The notes beneath the pieces were generated by a model. The model was not told where the DNA came from. It searched no databases and saw only the letters and a list, made by a program, of their open reading frames with translations. 64,000 bases of DNA from Anarhynchus alexandrinus. Lineage: Eukaryota > Chordata > Aves > Charadriiformes > Charadriidae. Both the position numbers and the translations under genes were made by a program. Position 1 is the stretch's first letter; each line of letters starts with the position of its first letter. Positions 15,301 through 27,300 of this stretch are shown here, in pieces. The DNA is taken from contig VUYV01000089.1 of NCBI GenBank assembly GCA_008711295.1, forward strand, positions 175,270-239,269. The letters are read 5' to 3'.

Positions 15301-18300
15301 TCACTTCAAGAAATTTGTTAAACATACTTTCTTTTCCCCTATTCTTTCTTTTTCTGAAACTTATATTTCATGTTACCCCAGAGGAGTTTAACAAAGAAAC
15401 GGGGCAGACCCTTGTTGGAATGGACACGCTACCTTCTGATCTAAGGGATTACGTCAAGGAAGACAATAAACGTTTTGAAAAAGAACTCGAAGAATGGGAT
15501 GCAGAACTAGCTCAGAAAGCACAGCAGGAGAAGTTGTTATCTCAGATACCCAGGGCACCAGCACCCTCACCTGCTCCAGGTTAGCTTCTTCTACCTGTTT
15601 GTAAAAGGAGTAGAACCAAAAATCACTGGGTTTTGTATATATTGTCTTGCAGCTTAAGAAAGGAAGAACAAGTTAATTTGTGTAATCTTGAACTATAACT
15701 ATTTACTTGTCCAAGGTAACTGCACTTGAAGTTTAATCTGTAGGGTTTTTTTTTTCCATTTTATTTTTTTTTTAAAGAAAAAAAGATTTGTTGGGTCTTC
15801 TGACTTTTCCCTCACAGTTGTGCTTAGGTTTTACTAAATAAATTATTTTTTTTCCTGTAGAAACTTTGGCCTTTCAAGATAGGTAATTAACAAGTCTCAC
15901 CAGTCTGTTTGGAGAGTTTATTAGTCCATAAGTGATATGTATTCTTCTATTCAGAGTGTTTGAGTGGAAAACCTACCTTCTCTTTNGTCTGTAGGGGTTT
16001 TTTTTTTCATTTTATTTTTTATTTAAAGAAAAAAAAGAAATTTGTTGGCTCTTCTGACTTTTTCCTCACAGTTGTGCTTAGGTTTTAATAAATATTTTTT
16101 TTTCTGTAGAAACTTTGGCCTTTCAAGATAGGTAATTAACAAGTCTCACCAGTCTGTTTGGAGAGTTTATTAGTCCATAAGTGATACGTATTCTTCTATT
16201 CAGAGTGTTTGAGTGGAAGACCTACCTTCTCATTTTGCATGAGGACAGAATTTAGATCTGAAGAGAAGAGTAATTTATTTGGTGTGATGTATTGAATAGA
16301 GTTGGCAATAGTAGGGCCCACTTAAGAAATTATTATGTGAAAATAAGGGTGTTAAAACCGTGGAAAAGGCTCTGAACAGCAACAGTGAGGCCAATGCTGT
16401 TAGGAGCCTAGCTAATAAAGACCACTGGCAATCTGACTATAAAACATATCACTGCTTTGACACAGAAAAAACTGTGAGGTTTTAGGTTACATCCACCTTT
16501 TGCTCCATTGTAGGAGGCTGTGTGTACATTATGTGAAAGATGTCAAGATGGTTATGTGTAGTGAGACTGCAGTCCAGATGTTCTCACTGTTGTTTTTTGA
16601 GTCATTAAGACTAAGTGTATATTTCTTATAACTATCTATGACTACAAACTGAATGTAAAAAGTGCAGTGATTTAATGACATTTCTTTTGCAAACTCTCTG
16701 GAGAGTGACTTCATCTTCTATATGTTTTGACTTCACAAACTCTTTGAAACTGGTTTTAGTTCTTTTGTTAGTAATGGAAAGTGCTAAATGAATATTTTAT
16801 TTGACTGCCAATATTTGCTTTCATCACGTAAGGAATATAATTCACTATTGCTGATCAATGTTACTGCTCCCAAGCGGGGGAAACTTTGAGATTTCCCTTG
16901 AATCAGAAGAATATAATGCATTGATTATTTTGTGAGGTAAAAAGACATCTGGCACTCAAGTGGCTGTAGATCATTCCATACATTGGGTCTGTATCCCACG
17001 GAAAGTCCAAGTAGAAACTCATCTTTTTCTCAGTCATCTGCTGTATGATTGATGAACACCCTTCACTCAAAAGCCTTAATGAGTCTATAGACAAGACAGG
17101 TCTGTTGTTCCTAATATAAAATCATGGGTCCGTTTATATGAAAGTGTTCAAAATGACTTGAGACACAGACTGGTGTAAAGTCGTGTTCGTGAATGGTGTA
17201 ACCTAACCTATATTTTCTGTGTGTGTTACTTTATCTATGAGACAGTCATCCAAATAAAACTAACCAATTCAAAATTCATGCTTATGCTAACACAAAAAAA
17301 TTGTTATTTTATTTCTGTTACTAAGTTCAAGCAGGAGAACCAGAATATTTAGAGCAGCCATCAAGAACTGATCTTTCAAAGCACTTAAAAGAAGATTCTG
17401 TACAAGCAATCAATAAAGCTTTAGCTGAACAAGAAGACAGAGGTCCAGAAGCTATAATGGATACGGTGAGGATATTTTGAAGCTTGAAGTACTACTTTTG
17501 CTTTTATTTTGAAAGTGAAAATGATGTAATAGCTGATAAAAGGGGGTGTGTGTGAAAACTTTGAACTGAAAGTTGCTGTTTCCTCAGGGACTGTCCAACA
17601 CTAAAGTCCATCCAGACAGTGTGTATTACAGTAATGGGTGTAGTAGAAGAAAATTGCTATGATAGGTGTCCTCTATGTGATTGAAGTACTTGTCAAGAGT
17701 ACAGCATATGGTTCAAATGAAAATCATGTGTTTGTGTCCACCATCTTTTAAAAATGTTAGATGGTTCCATTTATTTTTGAGGACTAAACATTGACATTCC
17801 ATGTAAAAGATTTGAAAAATACTGGTTTAAACATTCATGTTTTTATCTGAGAAAGATAACATTATAACTGAGTTCCCTTGAAAGACCTATGGAAGTTAAA
17901 GTAGCATTCAAAAATAAGTTTTTTTCCAGCAGTATTCCGTAGCTTTAATGCAAATTCAGAACTTGATGAAAATTATATTCTGTGATTCATCAGATGCATA
18001 TATTAACTTAAAACAGTTATAAGAATTAGTATTGGGTGATTCTGTTTTCACTTTGTACAACAAATACTAAGAGGAATTGGAACTTCATGAATTATTAATG
18101 AACTAATATTTAACAGTTTTTTCTTTCAGCAAATATGTTTTACTTCTTTATAAGTATATAGATAAAACCCCAATGTATTTGCCACAAAAGCAAGTGCCTT
18201 TAAAGCAATACATGCATCTATCTTGGAACTGTATGCATAAGGATAAAGCATATGAAATGTACAGTATAGCTTTCTTAGGCACCCCTAGTAACCACTAGAG

Positions 18301-21300
18301 ATACAGACAATTTATACCTGTGCAAAATTTGAAGCATGCTTCTTAAGTTCAGGTATGAATACTCATTAAACAAAAGCAGTCTAGCCCTAGATATCTTTGG
18401 GGCCAACAAGAAAGTCCTCTTAAAGCCTTTGAAAATGACACGACAATTTGCTGACTTTTACATCTGTTGTGTTTTCCATCCCTCTCTCCTGTCGTGTCAG
18501 GGGAGCAAAGAAGCATGCTTTATCTGCTAAACTGAAATCAAAGCCAATGGGGAAACTAATCTAACACTTGATGAAAAGATGCTCTACCACTAATGCTTTA
18601 GGATACTGCATATCTGACTTTTTTGAGTTCTCAGAACACAGAAAAGCTTAGGGGGAGCCTGTGTAATATGAGTTACCTCCAACTGAAGAGGTAGCTATGA
18701 AGATATCAAACCCACGATGCTGTCCTCTTTCTAGGGTCTGTGGGCATCCATCCTGCTGGGATGTGGAAGAATCTTGCAGACTTGATTCCATGGATCGTGT
18801 GTTTTAATTTGCACAGGGATCAGCCTTTAGGACTTTACAAGGCTGTGATTGAGAAACCGCATGGGGAACATCATGATAGGCTTAATGAGGCAGATGCAGG
18901 TCGTCTTTTTCCAATATTTTCACTGCAACAAGGTGGATGGTTCTTCAAAAATAAAAACAAAAAACCCCAAACCATGCAAACTCTTTTATTTAGAAACAAA
19001 TATATTTCAGCTGTTAGAATCTAAAGCAAATTTCTAGCTAATCTGAAGGTACTCTGTTAACGTTTAAAAGTTGCTCTCTGTATACCAAAATTTAACTTAG
19101 GCAGAATTGTGCTTCCTTCTCACTGTATCAGAATGCATTTTAATTATTCTTCTTCCATATGCATTCTGACACGCAGGCATATATTCCTTTCCTCCACTTT
19201 GTCCATTTTAAAAGAAGGAAAGCCAACATCAGAACATGTAACAAACAGGACTGTAGGTTAGTCACCACATGATCATTTGTGTCCATTTTCTGCCCTTTTG
19301 TCCTTTTTTCTCCCCTCTGAACAGTCTTCCTTTGTATTTATACACTGCTGGGTGTAAATAGATACTATCTGTGTTTCTGGAATCTTGGTTAAAAAGGAGA
19401 CTATTGTAATAGTTGCAGAACAAGTGGCATGGCACTCTGATTGCTTGGATCAGAGTCAAGGTTTAAGTTCTGCAAATGTTGTAAACTGGTTGTTATACAA
19501 TGATAGACCGTAGGAGCTGAGATTCGTCTCTGTTGTTGTTTAAAACTTACTTTTACATAGCAAGAATTTCAATGCCTAACATAATCTTTCCCTCATTTTC
19601 TGTCTAATTACTTTTCTAAAAAAAATACATCTGTTGATCATAATGCACCTTGAAATATTCTTTCAAACACCATAATTGCTAGAGGCTTTTTTGTATCTTT
19701 TTTCCAAAGCATCGGGAAATGTTAGCCTTTGGCTTGTTGCCATCCGTTAGGAGTAGTTCATCAGATACTTCAGTTATATTTAGTAATTTTTTTGTGGAAT
19801 GTATGAAAAGAAGTGGTGGTTCACAGATTCATCCTTTGACAACTGCCTTCAATTTGTAATGGATGTTAGAGTTGCAATACTGGCATACTAACCTGTAAAG
19901 ATGTAGTTAGTGAATAAAGGACAAACAAAATCCTTTTAATAATGATGGCTTAATTTTAAAATGGACTGCTTAAAACTGAGAAACTGTAAGTAATTAAAGA
20001 ATATGTGATATTTATAATTTTTTTCAGAACGTCAGCAGTGCACATTGTTTTACTTCATCAGCCTGTCAGTTTGCGTGTCTCTGTAATTTTATCTTTTTTA
20101 TTCTGATTATTTTTTTATTTCCCCACACACATACTGATAATGGTTTTCTTCTGCAGAGCTCTGATAATGCCCCAGCTCAACCAGCTCCTAACCAGCGAGT
20201 TGTAGAGGTGGCGATTCCTGATGTAGGGACTTTTGTGATTGAGTCAGAGGAGGGGGGTTATGACGATGAGGTACATTTGATTGCAATTGTGCGCACCGCT
20301 CCTCCTCGGTGCTTTCTTGTGCTGCCTGATGAGAATTTTTGGCATGTTTGCACATTGTGACACCTAACAGATTTCTGCAAAACTAAATGCTTAGCGATTT
20401 GTAACCTTAACAATGTCTTAATTTGTAATGAAATATGAAAGGAAACCACTAGCTACTCTAATTGGGCACGCTTTGCATGTAGCATTTACACTGGAGGTAT
20501 ATTTGTCTTTTTAGCTGTGGAAGTTGAGTGTTTGTGTTAGGCCAGATAGCCTTTGGAATGCTGGTGACAGACTGCAGTCTATTACATTATTTAAAAAGTA
20601 ACAGGATACTGAGTGATTTTCGTAATGTTTATTCTTTCTTGTCAGTCCAATAAAGCTGATGTTCAAGCCCGATCCCTTATTTCCCAAGGTTAAGCTTTTC
20701 AGACTTCAGGGATTAAATTATCCATGGAAATAACCTGAAATTGATATAGCTGGTGGAGCTGACTCTTCCAAAGCTTAAGAAAAAAATAATTCAGTTCAGA
20801 CCCAGGGTGGTTCGTGTACCCAGTACTACTTGAGGAACAGATGAAAGTTTCATGTTATCCCAAGAGACATTATTTTCTGCTGCCCTGGTTTAGCAGCAGA
20901 AAGCAACACTGCCAGGTCATCAAACTGTCCTGCCTTGACACTGCTTGCTCCATGTTTGTTTTGGTTGGGGTTGGTGCTGGTGCAGTCCATATTCTCAGGT
21001 GTCTGAGCATGTGTTCTTGGTGGGCTATGGGGAGCTTTTGTTTCCCTAGGCAAAGGGATATTTCAGGCCATTTTGCCCTGTAATTGTGATCAGTTGTAAC
21101 TGGGAGGATGGAGTAGGGAATAAAATGATTTAATTGACATCATCACGCTGAGTTTGGCTCTTCACAGATGTGTAGTCTCCACCTTTTTGGTTTTGTTTTT
21201 TTTTTTTTTCACTGTAGTCCCCATGCCAGTGTCTTTCTAGAGGGTGGTAACTTTCTTCTCTGTTTCCCTGTTCTTTTTGTAAGTGTATTTGCTTTCTTTT

Positions 21301-24300
21301 TTTAATGTTGTTTTTACGTGTGGGGAAGTTCTTCCGCAGAGCTTAGGGTTCTTCATCTTCTGTTCTTAAGGGCCAGCTGTTGTTGCTGTGCCAGTTGCTG
21401 TGCCAGCTATACCCTGGGCAGGGAGAGAGGGAGTGTTTTTTCTTTGCTTACAGATAACAAAGGGGAAAGGCCTTTCTGAGTGACCTAGATGTATCAAAGT
21501 GATTGTATATAACTGATGTGAATAGCTGCGAGAAGTGTGTCTTATGTTTGGCTTTGTGTTTGTTAAATGTTTTGGGGTTGGATTTTAAGCATTTGTCTGC
21601 AAATGCTTTGGGGACCAATTGCATTTGCAGCAATGGGTCCCTTATTTTGATGTTGAATTACATATAAAATACAGGCAGTGTAGTTTACTATGTTTTTAGT
21701 ATAGTATGTATAAAGTGTGATTGGGTGATTTTTCTATTTGAAACATTTTTTTTTATATATTTTTTTTAATCCTTTGGTGGCCATAGGTAGCACTCATTTA
21801 GTGTGCAGTTTCTGATGGATACTAATGCTGAACGATGCATGTTCCTTTCCTGAGAAGTCTTGACCACGTAATTTTTAAAATTGTATTTGACACAGTTCTT
21901 CAATTTTTTTTTTTGTAAGCTTCCTTTAATCATATGTTGTTACAGTAAATATATACACATGCCATGACTGATTTGCAGAATATGCACACCAGATCTGTAT
22001 TGAAATGTGCCGTTTCAATGTATGCATGCATTAAGTTGTTTTTTTATCTTGCATGAGACTAAAAGCATATTGAATTTGGTCATTAAAATATTAATCATTC
22101 AAAACTTTTACCTTAAATCCCTTGTGGCAGGTCATGCTGACCCCGAACATGCAAGGTATTATCATGGCTATAGGTAAAGCCAGGAATGTTTATGACAGGT
22201 GTGGGCCAGAAGCAGGGTTCTTTAAGGTACAACTAACATTTTCAACTTTTTCTCCTCTGACATTTCTTGTTAGATATGCCTTCTCCCTCCACCCTTTGCA
22301 TATTAAGACTGTTGCAGCGTTCATACTTATTCGTCTGTGATATCAGTCCACCATTTAGATATTTCTCCCTTGAAAAATAGACAGCTATTTCCCTGTTGAT
22401 TCAGCAATACACTGCCTTGGTATCAGTAGCTTACATACCTTTCTGTATTTTAGCTTTCTAATAATAGTAGCAAGTAACATGAAACCTATATGTGTAATCA
22501 ATAAGAATATGAGGTTTTTTCACCTCTTAGTAACAAAAAACATGTCTTTGCTAGGCTGTTCAGGACACCAGTTTTTTCACCCAGGGACATCAATGTTCGG
22601 TCATTTGTTGTTTATTTCAAAGAGAGTTCTTGTTTTGTACTCCTTAAAAGATTTTTAGTAAATCTAAATTACTTTATTTTGTGTAACTGTATGGATGTCA
22701 ATACTATTTATTTATGCAGTGTTTTATTACTGGGAATTAGACATTAAGCTTTTTGTGGTTATTAGTCTTCACAATGATACCAGATTTAAAAATGTGTTAG
22801 TCGTCTTAAATACACAAACTTCTGAGCATTTTTAGCTCATGATCTTTTGAATTTTCAGGGTATTAGAAATGGAGTTACTTTGGCATAATGTAAAATCCTC
22901 TCAAATGTGATTTGGAAGGGGAGAAGTTGTTTCTTGCTTGTTGTTGAGTAGCAGTCTGTTTTCTTATTAATTATTATGGTGTAGTTGCACTAGAAGAAAT
23001 TGTAAAAACCAAAAGAAACAAAACCCCCCCAAACAAACAAGAACCAACCAAACAAAAACCAAACCCCCCACCCTCAGTCTCCCCCCCTGCAACAAAAAAT
23101 GGTAAGGAAATTAAAATCCCATGGGTTGGTTTGTTTGGGGGGGGCAGGGTTTTGTAATGGATAGGTAGAGGAGTGTTCTGACCACAACACTTGTTTGCAG
23201 GGGTGTCTCTGTTAACCATGCCTGCTCTCAGGGAATGGAGAGACACCTGCCATAACCTCTGTCTAGTGAAATAGGTTTTGTTTGGGATTCATTGCTGGGT
23301 TGTTTTTGTTCTTGTTTCTTTTTTCAAATTTATTACTGAATGGAAAGATTTTTTTTTTTAATGTGAAGGGTGTTTTGATAATTTTAAAACAGAAATGCAG
23401 TTCAAAAAAATTATATTTAGTGCTTTGGCATTATCAAAACAATGCTCAGTTGAAATGTTTTTAGGTCTTTAATTTTGAATGCTTAAACATTTTCACTTCA
23501 CGGGGACAGAATTTGTCTTTGAGTGAGAAAGTGTTCTGACACTAAATTGTTGGAGAGTAGAAAAGTTTCCTTACTCATTTTCTGCTGAATCATCTTTTCA
23601 ATAACTTAGAAGAGGTGGAACATGCTTCATTTTGGAGGAATACATTAGTATGAACGTATGCAGATGAAGTGGTCCTACTTAGTAACAAAATTCGTATTTT
23701 GAAACGTTTCAGGTGAAATCTCATGTTACTCCATAAACTTACTGTAAAACCTATGATATTTTTAAATACTGTTATACTCTGGGTTTCTTCATGTGTTTGT
23801 TTTTTATAAAATCAGTGTTTACAGAAAGTTGTGGGTTTTTTCTATCATGTCTCTGTTTTAGTGTAACCCAGGTAAAACCCATTTGATGTGGGTCATTGTT
23901 ACTGCCAAGTTTTCAATCCCCTTTTAGATCTCAGGCCCAAGACGTGACTGATACAAACCCATTAAGATATTTCTTCACCAGTGACCTCTGCTAATCATCC
24001 GTCTTTAAATTTATAGACAGTTTCTTGCAGAGTGTTTGCCTTAAGATCTTTATATAACATTCTTGGTGAGAAAATGAAAGCATGTAATACTTTTTTATAC
24101 CATCCCTTTTTCCTGTATTCTGTGTAAAGAAATAGTGTTATTTTTCATTGTTCGTAGGATTTCTGAGTCTGTAGTATACCATCTTATTTTTTCAAAATAT
24201 GTATATAAAAATACAGGTTTTGTGTTGCATTTTTTCCTACTTCTAAGTAATTCTCTGAAAAATTAAATGTCTAATAGCAATTGTTTTTCATTTCTGGCCT

Positions 24301-27300
24301 ACCCCAATTAACAGGGTTTAAATACATAGTTGTTCATGTTGGTTTTGTAATTGTAGAACTTCTGCTGGTGTAAGATAATAGAAACTCTGTCTGTGGCTGT
24401 TGATATTTATAATCAGTTCTCTCAAACTTCCTTTTTAATGATAATGCATATGATTAGCATTTAAAAATATTGATGCAGAACATTCTCTTAAGTTTTAGAG
24501 TTCTTCACATGCTCTGTGTTTAAGCCTGTATGAACAATATCCCACCCATGTGTTCAGTCCTGAAATAAAATGTGTATTAGTAGAGGATGAGAGCCCAAAT
24601 TTCTGATAGTGAAACAGCAAGAAGTTACCTGCTACTGCCATGTGTTTCAAAGGAATTTGAAATATTGAACAGGGTGTTTTTCTGCCTGGAGCTTTATTTT
24701 GTGCATATGTTGTATTGAAACTTTGCTAATGTGAGAAGCTACTCTGCTAAGTCATTTGTTTCAAGTCGACATTTAGTGTTAGCAAACAATCTGATCACCT
24801 CTCTATTTTGAGAGATAGATTATGGAACGTATTAACATTTGTCACCATTTTTCTAATTGTTTTTCTTGTTGTTGCTCTTGTTCATTCTGTATAGTTTCAG
24901 TGAATAGAATCTAATGAACATAACAGATGATGTTCATTAAAATCTAATGTGCTGGCAAAGCTGGAAAAGAAAACACTTCTGATGACCTCTAAAGTCGATC
25001 TAAAATATTTAATGAGAACTCTGTCCTGCCCTATAGGAGACTAATACTATTTGTGTTGAAGTATTATTTTCTTTAGAAATTCTACAATTTGTTTTTTGTT
25101 GAAAGGCATTTTCTGTTCTCACTTAGTGTTTCCAAAATCATACACGTTCATTAAACTTTCTGTAGAATCTGTTTTATTCATGTATTTGCACGTTAACCAT
25201 GTATTAGCGGTGTCTTTTTTACCTTACAAGATTTTTAGAAGATTCCTTTAAGTAAAGTGTCTGACATCTTATGCTGCTTTTGGACTGTAAGTGCTTAAAG
25301 AAGCCTCTCTAGGAATTGCATAAACCTTTTCTCAGAGAGATATAGCACAGGATTGGGACTGCTTTTGAAGCAAAGGTCTACCTGGGATTTTGGCAGGCTT
25401 AGTTTGGGAGAGACAGGAACAACTTCACCATTGGTCTGGTGGTTGTTTGTTTTGGTGTGGTTTTTTTTTTTTTTAAACATAGTTCATACTTGTTAGAAGG
25501 GTGGAATATGGAATTGTTAAAAAATTATTTTGTAGGCAACAGGCCATAGGACATGAATTATCCTGTTAGTGTCTCTGATGTTTAAGAGTTAAAAGCCAGA
25601 AAGAATAATGTTTATTTTTAAAATTATTTAGGCAATTAAATTGGAATACACGCGTCTGCTAAAATTAGCCCAGGAAGATCCACCACCTGAATGTGATTAC
25701 CGTTTGCGTCACGCAATTGTTTACTTCATCCAAAATCAGGCACCAAAGAAGATAATTGAGAGAACATTACTGGAACAGTTTGGAGATCACAATCTTAGCT
25801 TTGATGAAAGGTAATAAGATCTGCAAGTCTCATGTCCTGTGCTCACAACCGCTCCCTTATGGGTGGAGACACCCCTTTGTATTCAGATAGTGCACGTAAC
25901 AGAGGGAAGGCTAGTGAGTTTTTTTGGCTTTATCCTTTAGTTAATACCTTGCAAGTATATTTTTGTAAAAAATATAATCTTTATAAAAATATCTATAAGA
26001 AGAGTAAACAAGAAGTTGGATTTCTATCGTTTTGAGACAAGGGGAAATACCCAATGTTGCTCATAGTTTTGCACATAGATTTCTGTACCTTCTTTCAAAA
26101 CACTGTGTAAAGCTGTGTAGTTTGCATTCTTTACTGCCCTCAAAGCCAGCAAAGCCTTGCAAGCTAGATGGATAACTTACTTGAATGCAAGACAATGTCT
26201 CTTTTCCACTTGAAATTCCATATATATTTACTTATTTAAAGCAATAAATAAATTGAAAGGTAGAGAACATAAGTCTGATTTCTGCATAGTGAATAATTCT
26301 CTAATGTTGCTTTTGCAAAGTAGGTATTGGGGAGTTTCAAGCCATCTGAACTTTAAATATAAAATAAAGACTGAGCAATGTGGCAATTTAGCGAAATAAA
26401 CCAAGAATTCTTAAATAGCACAGGCCTCCATTATGATACTTCTAAAGTATGATCTCTCCTGCTGATTATACCATGTATAATAAAAAGCAAATTTTCCACA
26501 GTGTTTTCATAATATTTTGCATAAAACTGTAGCTTATACTGTTTGAGGTTACTGTCTTTGTATAGATAATATCCTTTACGAATTTCCAGTAATATCATGA
26601 TTTCTTGTTGCTTTTTGTAAGGTGCCGTAACATAATGAAGGTTGCCCAAGCTAAACTTGAAATGATAAAGCCAGATGAAGTAAACATGGAGGAATATGAG
26701 GTCAGTATTTTTAACGCTTTCAACTAAATTCTAACGTGAAATAGTTACCAGTAAGCTGAATTTTACCTTCCTAAATTTCTTCCTGTCTTACGCTGAGAAG
26801 TTCAAACTGGTTATTGAAAGACCATTTATTTGTAGGAAGGCTGCTCTGATCAGTTGATCTAAAGCTACTTTTTTCCACATCTGTAATTCCAATGACTTGA
26901 GCCATAAATAAATGTCAACTTTGAGTCTGTCCTTACTACTTAATGTGTCTCAATGTCACTAACAGTATTTTGTAATTTATCACCATATGAGCCAACTGGC
27001 TTTCTCTAGTCAGAAACAGCTAGCAGTGAAGGAGTGAGAGTGGTCTAAGCCCAGCCTTATGCATCTTGAGAACTGGGTCACAGGCACAGTCACGTTTGTG
27101 CTTTTCCTCCAGCTGTCTCTGCAGCCATTCCCATTTTCTTATGAACACCAGATTCTTTTTTTTGCTGAGACCATACATAATCAGTTTATGCATTTAATTT
27201 TTCCTTCTGTGCTATTTAGAAAAACTTGGAAAGAAGAAAAGAGCAAATCTCAGACATTAAATAATCGTGACTAATATTTGCCAAAATAATTAATCTTATG

